Notes under the pieces: model-generated
What the model was told of the DNA's origin: nothing
Database searches by the model: none
Seen by the model: the letters and a program-made list of their open reading frames with translations, nothing else
Assembly: GCA_902493665.1 (NCBI GenBank)
Contig: CABUQL010000065.1
Location: 1 to 7,022, forward strand
Length of the DNA: 7,022 bases
Direction of reading: 5' to 3'
From: an uncultured Eubacteriales bacterium
Lineage (GTDB): Bacteria > Bacillota > Clostridia > UMGS1810
Program-made: the position numbers and the translations under genes
Part shown: in pieces, positions 1 to 6,109 of the stretch
Numbering within the stretch: the stretch's first letter is position 1
Layout: each line of letters opens with the position of its first letter

Positions 1-952
1 TTTTTGCGTTAATCCATCTGTTTTCGGCAACCTTTTCAATCACATCGGGCATATATTCGTTCATAATTAAGTTTCCCGCAAGCATTGTATGTTCTCTGTT
101 AAGAAGCATTTCTTTAACATTTCCGCACGCTGATAAAATTTCTCTTACAGGCTCGGTTTCTTCTAAATCTCTTGCAAGAAGGGGACTGTCCTGAGGGGTC
201 AGAATTGCACCGCTGTTTTTTACGTTAAGCTTTCCTTCTTTTATAAGTTCCAAAATAAATTCGGTGAAGGTAACAACTTCTGCCGTAAGATTAATTCCCC
301 ATTCCTTGTATTCACGCTTCATAACCTTTGCATCCGCAGGGTCGTAGCATACAACTTTTTTGTAATTGTTTAAAATTTTTGCGCAGTTTTCCATAATTTC
401 TTTTGTTTCTGCTGCCGCACCTATTAAAAAGTCCATCGAATATCCGCTGTTCGGTTCGTCTTTTAAGAGTGTGAAATTTACTCCGGCTTTTTTTAGAAGT
501 TCAACCGCATTTTTTGCACAGCCCTTCGCCCTTGTATCTTCTCCCGTGAAGAAAAGAATATCTCCGCCGTCAATTTCCGGGATATTTGCATTTTTCTCCG
601 CTCCGTAAATATTGCCTTTTGTCTGGTAGTTTTCAATCATTTTCATAACGTATTTCGGCAATTTTCCGTCAAGCGCTGCGCCGAGTCTTGCTTCTTTTGT
701 AAACATAACGGGATCCCAGCCTGTAACGCAGTCGGTCATGCAGCCTCCGCAAAGCGAACACTCATAAACGTTTGCAATTATATCATCCGAATATTCGATT
801 GCACCTCTTGCCACAAGCGATAACCCAAGCGCTCTTGCACGTGCCGTATTTCTTTCAAGACCTGTTGCATTTCCGATCGGACATACATGATGGCACATCC
901 AGCAAAAACGGCATGAATCTATATGTTCTTTTGATTTTTTACTAAAATGCAT
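1..952 (-). CDS. GlcF/HdrD-like iron-sulfur oxidoreductase subunit with degenerate CCG domains (partial, 3' end outside window)
   Basis: I translated 317 residues from an ATG at 952; the gene runs off the left edge without a stop. An AAGGAGGAGA ribosome binding site lies at 958-967, overlapping the stop codon of the oxidase gene upstream. Two ferredoxin-type 4Fe-4S motifs are complete: Cys14, 17, 20, 24-Pro and Cys65, 68, 71, 75. The rest follows the GlcF/LutA/HdrD layout, with two Rossmann-like CCG domains at about 130-245 and 246 onward. The cluster-binding cysteines expected there are missing: EPNSG (166-170) stands where EPCCG is usual, CYDPAD (202-207) replaces the CPxC region, QDSPLLAR (254-261) replaces HDPCxLGR, and HTMLAGN (288-294) replaces the final CCGxGG. 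The family carries electrons from a flavoprotein through Fe-S clusters to quinone or another acceptor. Adjacency to an FAD oxidase suggests the two form a cytoplasmic or membrane-associated complex. The family is fairly sure; acceptor and substrate are unknown. Confidence 0.88.
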   Translation of the reverse strand, partial: MHFSKKSKEHIDSCRFCWMCHHVCPIGNATGLERNTARARALGLSLVARGAIEYSDDIIANVYECSLCGGCMTDCVTGWDPVMFTKEARLGAALDGKLPKYVMKMIENYQTKGNIYGAEKNANIPEIDGGDILFFTGEDTRAKGCAKNAVELLKKAGVNFTLLKDEPNSGYSMDFLIGAAAETKEIMENCAKILNNYKKVVCYDPADAKVMKREYKEWGINLTAEVVTFTEFILELIKEGKLNVKNSGAILTPQDSPLLARDLEETEPVREILSACGNVKEMLLNREHTMLAGNLIMNEYMPDVIEKVAENRWINAK

Positions 953-965
953 AATAATCTCCTCC

Positions 966-2390
966 TTATAATCCGAGTTTAAACGGATTCATAATGCCAT
1001 TCGGGTCAAGCTGCTTTTTTATTCCCTCAAACACTTGCATTGCAGGTCCGTACTGCTCTTTCATAAGACGTCCGAGTTTAATTCCCACACCGTGATGGTC
1101 GTTTACAACACCGCCGTTTGCAAGAGCGGTTCTTACGCCGCAGTTCCATATTGCCTGGTGCAATCTAAATGCCTCGTGCGGATCTTTCGGAACATCATTT
1201 CCATCAACTATAAATCTGTCGTAAATCATGCATCCCCACTCATACCAGTGTGAGAAGTGAGCTATAAATTTTGCCTGCGGGAAGTTTGTTTCAATTGCTT
1301 TTTTCATTTCCCAATAAATTTTTTCGATTTTATCGTACGGTGCAATTGTATCCATTGTACCGAAACATTGCGGTATATCCATCATATGTCCGGGGTAGAA
1401 GAATGTAATTTTTTCTTTCCACCACTTTTCGCCGTATTCCGAGCCTAAATCCTCTGCTCCGTACTTTTCAAATGTATTAAGAAGTATCTTCATTTCGAGG
1501 TCTGCCATTTCTTTAACTCCCTCGATTGCGATATTCATAAATGCGCCCTTCTTTTCAACGCCGACAATTTTTTTGATAAGCGATGCAGTTTCGGCTTCGT
1601 CATAAAGACGCATTACCGATGGCTTGAATTTCTGCAAAAGTTCGCGCCCCGCATTAAATGCATCTGTCATATTGTGGAAAAGAAAACCTCTGAATTGTCT
1701 GGATTCCGGCTGTTCATAAATTCTCATCTGCGCCTTTGTCATAACGCCGAGTGTTCCTTCCGAGCCTATGAATATCTGGTTAAGGTCGGGACCTGCCGCA
1801 TGCTTTGGCGCCGGCGAGGTTTCAATTATATCTCCGTTTGGCAGTACAACCTCCATCTGAAGCACCATATCGTCAATCTTGCCGTATTTTGTTGACGAAA
1901 CGCCTATACCTCGGTGTGCAAGAAATCCTCCGACAGTTGAGCAGGTGAGCGATGACGGATAGTGCATTGTTGCGTATCCCTTTTCGTTTGCTGCCCATTC
2001 AATGTGCTTATATATTGCACCCGTTCCGCATTCTATGTACATTCCCTGTTCGTTTACATCGTAGATTTTATTCATTCTTTTGGTGTCAAGAACGATGCCT
2101 CCGCATACCGGAATAGCTCCGCCCTGTGTTCCGCCGCCTGCTCCCCAGGTGGTTACAGGAATTTTATAGTAGTTTGCAATTTTTAATACGGCAGAAACTT
2201 CTTTTGCATTTTTCGGCGCAACAATAAAGTCGCCCTCGGGCATTCTCAGTCCTCTGTCAGCCCACATTCTTGAAAGCCAAAAGTAGTCAACACTGTGTGT
2301 CAGTTTGTCTATTGTTCTTGTTGAACAGTTTTCTCTGCCGACTGCATCTTCAAGCTCTGTTGCAATCACATCAAATAAAAAGTCTGTCAT
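966..2390 (-). CDS. FAD-linked oxidase/dehydrogenase of the GlcD / alkylglycerone-phosphate synthase (VAO) family
   Basis: This is a flavoprotein of 474 residues, or 478 if translation starts at the ATG at 2402. I prefer 2390: an AGAAGG sequence directly abuts the 2402 ATG, which is too close, but sits about 12 bases before 2390. In 478-residue numbering the FAD-binding domain shows a glycine-rich loop GAGGGTQGG (87-95), PSS (149-151), STVGG (155-159), YGKIDDMV (173-180) and GSEGTLGV (213-220). The cap and C-terminal part has SHWYEWG (384-390), NDHHGVG (434-440) and LDPNGIMNP (465-473). The paired histidines and the SH-Tyr block resemble alkylglycerone-phosphate synthase more than lactate dehydrogenase, so automatic annotation may use that name. 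Ether-lipid synthesis is unlikely, because the gene sits among sugar genes and beside a GlcF-like subunit. A 2-hydroxyacid or polyol/sugar dehydrogenase passing electrons to the Fe-S protein fits better. The product ends KLGL. Family sure, substrate unknown. Confidence 0.93.
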   Translation of the reverse strand: MTDFLFDVIATELEDAVGRENCSTRTIDKLTHSVDYFWLSRMWADRGLRMPEGDFIVAPKNAKEVSAVLKIANYYKIPVTTWGAGGGTQGGAIPVCGGIVLDTKRMNKIYDVNEQGMYIECGTGAIYKHIEWAANEKGYATMHYPSSLTCSTVGGFLAHRGIGVSSTKYGKIDDMVLQMEVVLPNGDIIETSPAPKHAAGPDLNQIFIGSEGTLGVMTKAQMRIYEQPESRQFRGFLFHNMTDAFNAGRELLQKFKPSVMRLYDEAETASLIKKIVGVEKKGAFMNIAIEGVKEMADLEMKILLNTFEKYGAEDLGSEYGEKWWKEKITFFYPGHMMDIPQCFGTMDTIAPYDKIEKIYWEMKKAIETNFPQAKFIAHFSHWYEWGCMIYDRFIVDGNDVPKDPHEAFRLHQAIWNCGVRTALANGGVVNDHHGVGIKLGRLMKEQYGPAMQVFEGIKKQLDPNGIMNPFKLGL

Positions 2391-2417
2391 TTTATTATCC
2401 ATCCTTCTTTATAAATT

Positions 2418-2450
2418 TTCGGTTTTTGTTAATCTTCGGTTTTTATTAAT
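2418..2450. repeat. Near-perfect tandem duplication (16-base units, 17-base period) across the end of the nagA-like gene
   Basis: On the plus strand the unit TTCGGTTTTTGTTAAT (2418-2433) is followed by TTCGGTTTTTATTAAT (2435-2450), with one mismatch. One copy codes for the last residues (LIKTED) of the nagA-like protein. The other spans its stop codon and the gap to the oxidase gene. It looks like a small local duplication; no function is evident. Confidence 0.6.
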
Positions 2451-3601
2451 TTTCCGCCCAGAATAACTTTGTTTATATTAAATTGCGGATCAAATACCAA
2501 AATATCCGCCGTATATCCGTTTTTAAGACTTCCTTTACCTTCAAGTCCCAAAATTTTGGCAGGGGATAAAGTGAGCATTTTAACTGCATCCGTAATTGAG
2601 AAACCGTAGTGATTTACCGCTCTTTCAAGCAGCATACGCGATGTTGCAATGCTTCCGGCAAAGCTTGATCTGTCGGGCAGTTTTGCCACACCGTCTTCGA
2701 TTATCACTCTGTTTTCTTCCTTGACTTCTCCAAGATAGCTTTCCTTGACATCTGTTCCTGCGGGTCTTAGTGCGTCCGTAACAAGACACACCTTATCAGT
2801 GCCCTTTATCTTAACGGCAAGCTTTAATGCATCAACTGCTGCGTGCTTTCCGTCTGCAATCAGTTCAACCGTCACATTGTCATCTAAATACGCAGCCTCA
2901 ATTACACCGGCTTTTATCACCTGATTGATTTTACGCACAGTAGGAGTTGCACTGTATAAATGCGTAATGTGTGAAAAACCGTGTCTGAATGCCTCAAACG
3001 CTTCATCGCTTGTTGCATCGCTGTGGCCCAGAGACATCATAACACCGCGCTCTGTCATCTTTTTTGAAAACTCTGCCATATTTTCAAGTTCAAATGCCGC
3101 CGTTATTCTCTTGATAACGCCTTTGCCCTCGGAGCAGAGCATTTCTGTTTCGTATTCGGTAGGCGAATGCAAAAGTGCTTCATTATGTGCGCCTTTTTGC
3201 TTTTTTGAAATATACGGTCCTTCAAGATGCAATCCGCAAAAATTCGGACAGTGTTTTTGCATTTTTTTGTATGTGCCGATAAGCTTTAAAATATCGTCAA
3301 ATCTTGCTGAAACCGCCGTCGGCAAAATGGTCGTCGAACCGTTTTTAAGATGAATTTTCGATATCTCGGAAAACGCCTTTTCGCTGCAATCCATAAAATC
3401 GTATCCGCCTCCGCCGTGGACATGAATATCGATAAATCCCGGCGAAACATACATTCCGTTTGCATCTATGATTTCACATTTTTCGGGAATTTCGCCCGAA
3501 AAACTGATATCTTCAATTACGTTGCCCTTTATTAAAATATCTGTAGCTTTGACCGTTTTTTCAAAGACTGCGGCGGCATTTTTAATCAGTAAATAACTCA
3601 T
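2429..3601 (-). CDS. nagA: NagA-like N-acetylaminosugar(-6-phosphate) deacetylase, amidohydrolase family
   Basis: The 390-residue product is of usual NagA length and is cytoplasmic (no signal peptide). The family is a metal-dependent amidohydrolase that removes acetate from N-acetylglucosamine-6-phosphate. Visible motifs: PGFIDIHVHG with His60 and His62; LHLEGPY with Glu127 (E. coli Glu131); GAHN 137-140 (substrate Ala-His); LGHS with His193 and THLY with His214 (metal histidines 195 and 216); ADGKH 249-253; and LVTDA with catalytic Asp276 (E. coli Asp273). Catalysis should therefore be intact. The segment after THLY reads SATPTVRKINQVIKAG where the family usually has NAM...REPG. The conserved Asn is Ser217, and the Arg227-type phosphate ligand is not at its aligned place, although Arg223 and Lys224 are close. 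The start ATG overlaps the stop of the nagB-like gene (ATGA at 3598-3601), with AAGGG about ten bases upstream. Deacetylase is fairly certain; the 6-phosphate substrate is not. Confidence 0.92.
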   Translation of the reverse strand: MSYLLIKNAAAVFEKTVKATDILIKGNVIEDISFSGEIPEKCEIIDANGMYVSPGFIDIHVHGGGGYDFMDCSEKAFSEISKIHLKNGSTTILPTAVSARFDDILKLIGTYKKMQKHCPNFCGLHLEGPYISKKQKGAHNEALLHSPTEYETEMLCSEGKGVIKRITAAFELENMAEFSKKMTERGVMMSLGHSDATSDEAFEAFRHGFSHITHLYSATPTVRKINQVIKAGVIEAAYLDDNVTVELIADGKHAAVDALKLAVKIKGTDKVCLVTDALRPAGTDVKESYLGEVKEENRVIIEDGVAKLPDRSSFAGSIATSRMLLERAVNHYGFSITDAVKMLTLSPAKILGLEGKGSLKNGYTADILVFDPQFNINKVILGGKLIKTED

Positions 3602-4452
3602 TTGTTATACACCCTTATTTCAGGAATCGGACTTTGCAGAGCATCGGTAGATGCATAAAGCATTGCGTCGGGATGGTTTTGGAAAAGCGAGCATGGAACC
3701 TTTGCCGTTATTTCGCCGTGAAGAACTTTTCTGAGTGCTCCGGCATTCCAGTCGCGGGGCATACACATTCTGACCTTTTTAGCCATGAACATTTCCTTCA
3801 TTCCAACCGTAATGCAATACTTCGGAATTGCATTGATATCGCCGCCGCAATTCATAAAGCAGTTTATCGTTCTTGTTTCTCTCGACACCTTCAAAACACG
3901 TGTTGCTCTGTTTAAAAATTCTTCATTTGTTACATTTTCATCTTCTTCGGGCGGCTCGTTGAATGCATAGTGACCGTTTATTCCGACTCCGCCGAATACC
4001 ATATCAAGCTTTCCGTATTTTTCAATAATCTGCATGGGAATTTCGGTATGGTGCGGATCGGGGAAGTATCTGTTTTCACAAGGTACATTAAGTTCATCGT
4101 CAATCCGGCTGTAAAAGATTCTTTCCATACCGCCCCTGAATGACAGCGGGTCGTTTATGTCGATGTATTCTTTATCGTCGGTAAGATACTCGTCCATATT
4201 GATAAAAATGCAGTTTTTAAGACTTACCCTGTATTTGTTAACAAGATAAACTATTCTTGCATAAGGTCCGAGAGGTCCGTAGGGGATTACCATAACCGTA
4301 GGCTCGCCTTTGCGGTTGTTTTCTTCAATAACCTCAAGTACCTCTATGGCAACCTTCCAGTACATATCAACCTCTGCTTCGCACACATTGAGTTTGATAT
4401 TGCTTCCTTTTCCCAAATCTTCTCTTTTTATAGCGTTGATATCAATGCTCAT
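3598..4452 (-). CDS. Divergent NagB-like aminosugar deaminase/isomerase
   Basis: The product is 284 residues from the ATG at 4452. An in-frame ATG at 4470 would add six residues but has no ribosome binding site, whereas GGAAGAGG lies just before 4452. The fold is that of the glucosamine-6-phosphate deaminase/6-phosphogluconolactonase family, whose NagB member converts GlcN-6-P to fructose-6-P and ammonia. Conserved features are INMDEY with Asp87 (E. coli Asp72), GGVGINGHYAFNEP with His161 and Glu166 (His143, Glu148), and PKYCITVG at 210-217. Deviations: Asn159 replaces catalytic Asp141; the phosphate loop PTGGT is PYGPL at 57-61; the position of Arg172 is Phe199 with no arginine close by; and Lys208 aligns with Asn236. 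The sugar-ring chemistry may persist, but phosphate recognition seems lost. It sits 29 bases after the isomerase gene and overlaps the deacetylase gene by four. The true substrate is unknown; calling it plain nagB would overstate the case. Confidence 0.88.
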   Translation of the reverse strand: MSIDINAIKREDLGKGSNIKLNVCEAEVDMYWKVAIEVLEVIEENNRKGEPTVMVIPYGPLGPYARIVYLVNKYRVSLKNCIFINMDEYLTDDKEYIDINDPLSFRGGMERIFYSRIDDELNVPCENRYFPDPHHTEIPMQIIEKYGKLDMVFGGVGINGHYAFNEPPEEDENVTNEEFLNRATRVLKVSRETRTINCFMNCGGDINAIPKYCITVGMKEMFMAKKVRMCMPRDWNAGALRKVLHGEITAKVPCSLFQNHPDAMLYASTDALQSPIPEIRVYNK

Positions 4453-4456
4453 TTTT

Positions 4457-4464
4457 CCTCTTCC
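4457..4464 (-). promoter_or_regulatory. Ribosome binding site that sets the start of the NagB-like gene
   Basis: Read on the minus strand this is GGAAGAGG, four bases before the ATG at 4452. The farther upstream ATG at 4470 is preceded by an A-rich stretch without any Shine-Dalgarno match, so 4452 is the better start. Confidence 0.65.
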
Positions 4465-4481
4465 TTTCATTTTTTGTGGTT

Positions 4482-5897
4482 TTATAAATCTAATTTCGCA
4501 TCATATTTTAAGTTCGGAAAATACTTGCAAAATTCTTTGATTTCTTTTTTACAGTCGCCTTCTATTTCAACAAAATGATGAATGTACGGACCGTCTATAA
4601 GTCTGTCTTCAACCTTTTGCAAATCATCAAACTCTGCCCAGATATATGTACCGTGCGTTTGCGGTCCGGGAACAGTGTCTGCAACAAGCGGTAAAATTAT
4701 ATAATTTCCGCTTTCCTGATCCATTCTGGCAACCGTGTATCTTCCGTCTTTTGCTCTGAACCACGAACGCTGATTTACAAGTCTTGCCTCGGAGTCTGTG
4801 CCGCTTTCTGCCTTTTGTGATAACGGAAACGGTCCGCAGTGCCATAAAAGCTCGGCATTTTTGTTTTCGGGATGACGTACGGTAAATTCACCGAACAGAG
4901 GCTTGCCTTTTCCGAGTGTTGCACATTTTAACAATGCCATAGTCAGTGCACAGTGCATGTCGCTTTCGCATGAAATGAGGTAACCCATATCATTTAATAT
5001 ACCGTAAACCGTGCAGGGAGCAAGACCGTCAAACATAACCGGTGTTGCAGTCCAGCACTCTGCCGAAACCGCATCAAGTTTAAATTCTTCAAAAAGCCGT
5101 TTATACATTATAACCATTGCGGACATACGCTCGATGTACGGCGGTGTCAGGTCGTCAAGCTTGTAGTTTTTGCAGATGTAATGTGCAACCTCTTTCATTT
5201 CATCGCATTTTTCTTCAAGAACTTCATTCATTCGCTGCTCAATAGTTGCAAAGTTGATAGGAATGATTTTTATTCCGAAGTTTTCCATAAGCTCGCCTTC
5301 ATTCCATATAACCGAATAGAAGGGTGCCGGACGGGTTCCGACCTGACCGATACGCATACCCGTAAAGTTTTTAACCATGCACGCAACTCTTACAAAGCTT
5401 TCAAATCCTTCCTTAAACTCATTGCTGTCAACACGGCAGCAGGGGAGATGTGAAAAAGGAATATGAAATCTTTGCATTTGGCGCGATACTCCGAACAGTC
5501 CGCATTGCGAATCCGTCGGGCGCATACCGTCAGCGTAATATTCATCATCAAGCGGTGCCCATAAAAGTACGGGTTTTCCGATAGCCTTTGCAATATCCGC
5601 TGCCGCTTCCTCGTTTCCGAAGTTGCAGTTTATAATAAATACCGCATCAACATTGCTGTCCTTAAAACGTTTGATTATTTCCTCCGCAGAATCATTGTCA
5701 TAAATCAAATCTTTGTGCCCCAAGCCTTTTGAGTCAACAAAGGATACATTGTCATTTGTAAAATTATCTTCTATATATTTTACAAAACGTTCTCCTCTCT
5801 GTTCTGCCGAATACCACGTAAGAAACGTTCCTTTCGGGCGGTCGGTGGTGTTGCGGCGCATCGGGACAAGTCCTATTTTTACATTATAATTAAGCAT
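4482..5897 (-). CDS. L-fucose/L-arabinose isomerase-like protein (short form), first gene of the operon
   Basis: The 471-residue product belongs to the fucose/arabinose isomerase superfamily, metal-dependent enzymes that interconvert aldoses and ketoses. It is well short of E. coli FucI (about 590 residues). The N-terminal part (about 1-170) has the alternating strand/helix pattern of the family's Rossmann-like domains, for example VDAVFIINCNFGNEEAAADIA from residue 83. Probable metal ligands are Glu280 (SAECWTA), Asp313 (CESDMHC) and His440 or His441 (GPYIHHF), matching the Glu-Asp-His triad of FucI. Also notable are GTRPAPF (187-193) and WHCGPFP (352-358). The start is clear: AAAGGAGGAG lies six bases before the ATG. 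A promoter about 50 bases upstream makes this the first gene, followed closely by aminosugar genes. That suggests it isomerises the sugar entering the pathway or the one released after deamination. Family good; substrate not deducible. Confidence 0.9.
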   Translation of the reverse strand: MLNYNVKIGLVPMRRNTTDRPKGTFLTWYSAEQRGERFVKYIEDNFTNDNVSFVDSKGLGHKDLIYDNDSAEEIIKRFKDSNVDAVFIINCNFGNEEAAADIAKAIGKPVLLWAPLDDEYYADGMRPTDSQCGLFGVSRQMQRFHIPFSHLPCCRVDSNEFKEGFESFVRVACMVKNFTGMRIGQVGTRPAPFYSVIWNEGELMENFGIKIIPINFATIEQRMNEVLEEKCDEMKEVAHYICKNYKLDDLTPPYIERMSAMVIMYKRLFEEFKLDAVSAECWTATPVMFDGLAPCTVYGILNDMGYLISCESDMHCALTMALLKCATLGKGKPLFGEFTVRHPENKNAELLWHCGPFPLSQKAESGTDSEARLVNQRSWFRAKDGRYTVARMDQESGNYIILPLVADTVPGPQTHGTYIWAEFDDLQKVEDRLIDGPYIHHFVEIEGDCKKEIKEFCKYFPNLKYDAKLDL

Positions 5898-5901
5898 TTA
5901 A

Positions 5902-5911
5902 CTCCTCCTTT
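5902..5911 (-). promoter_or_regulatory. Strong ribosome binding site of the isomerase-like gene
   Basis: On the minus strand this reads AAAGGAGGAG, a near-perfect Shine-Dalgarno sequence five to six bases before the ATG at 5897. It abuts the promoter-proximal inverted repeat at 5911-5925. Confidence 0.8.
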
Positions 5912-5925
5912 GAAAAAGATTTTCA
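5911..5925. promoter_or_regulatory. Candidate operator 3 (TGAAAA-N3-TTTTCA), inside the operon leader
   Basis: Perfect half-sites TGAAAA and TTTTCA are separated by three bases. The repeat lies downstream of the minus-strand promoter and touches the ribosome binding site, so a bound protein could block elongation, or the RNA could fold weakly. Its centre (5918) is 52.5 bases from operator 1. GAAA/TTTC-type inverted repeats suit RpiR-family regulators, but binding is inferred. Confidence 0.5.
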
Positions 5926-5949
5926 ATTTTAGAGGCTTGTTTCTTGAAT

Positions 5950-5978
5950 ATTATATCATATAGTGAAAATATTTTCAA
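5950..5978 (-). promoter_or_regulatory. Sigma-A-type promoter of the five-gene operon, extended -10
   Basis: On the minus strand TTGAAA (5978-5973) and TATAAT (5955-5950) are 17 bases apart, and TGA before the -10 makes the extended TGn motif. The transcript would start near 5943, giving a leader of about 45 bases before the isomerase start codon. The -35 and spacer overlap operator 1, which fits repression. Confidence 0.8.
5964..5977. promoter_or_regulatory. Candidate operator 1 (perfect 14-base palindrome TGAAAATATTTTCA)
   Basis: This is a perfect palindrome covering five bases of the -35 box (5973-5977) and part of the spacer of the operon promoter. A protein bound here would exclude RNA polymerase. 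The neighbouring RpiR-family gene is the obvious candidate binder. It is the best of three similar sites in this intergenic region. Confidence 0.65.
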
Positions 5979-5994
5979 GTGTTTTTATAAAATT

Positions 5995-6009
5995 TGAAAA
6001 TATTTTTCG
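5995..6009. promoter_or_regulatory. Candidate operator 2 (TGAAAA-N3-TTTTCG), between the two promoters
   Basis: One half-site is perfect (TGAAAA) and the other is one base short (TTTTCG). It lies just upstream of the -35 of the regulator promoter and 31.5 bases centre to centre from operator 1, about three helical turns. It could serve autoregulation or cooperative binding. Confidence 0.5.
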
Positions 6010-6013
6010 ATAA

Positions 6014-6042
6014 TTGACAAACAATGTATAAAATGGTATAAT
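6014..6042 (+). promoter_or_regulatory. Consensus sigma-A promoter of the rpiR-family gene, extended -10
   Basis: TTGACA (6014-6019), a 17-base spacer and TATAAT (6037-6042) match the consensus exactly, with TGG before the -10 as an extended TGn element. Transcription would start near 6049, giving an untranslated leader of about 60 bases. The ribosome binding site before the ATG at 6110 is weak (ATGGGG). Confidence 0.85.
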
Positions 6043-6109
6043 ATATTTAAAAAAATCCTTCATTTTTAAAGACTGATATCAAGAACTTTATGAGAGAAAT
6101 GGGGTTTCT

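Noticed and set aside
366..608. Plus-strand open frame opposite the Fe-S gene, and similar plus-strand frames at 1035-2186, 2925-3535, 3634-4540 and 5181-5453
   Set aside because: They lie antisense to well-supported genes, lack ribosome binding sites that I can see, and their translations resemble no protein family.
2391..2402. ATG at 2402 as start of the FAD oxidase gene
   Set aside because: The only Shine-Dalgarno-like bases touch this ATG directly, leaving no spacer; the ATG at 2390 has workable spacing. The point is not settled.
4453..4470. Upstream ATG at 4470 as start of the NagB-like gene
   Set aside because: No ribosome binding site precedes it, and the six extra codons themselves contain the Shine-Dalgarno sequence for 4452.
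6046..6070. Inverted repeat TTTAAAAA...TTTTTAAA around the regulator transcription start
   Set aside because: It contains only A and T, with an unpaired gap of nine bases, in a very AT-rich stretch. Chance is the simpler explanation, and it does not match the TGAAAA operators.
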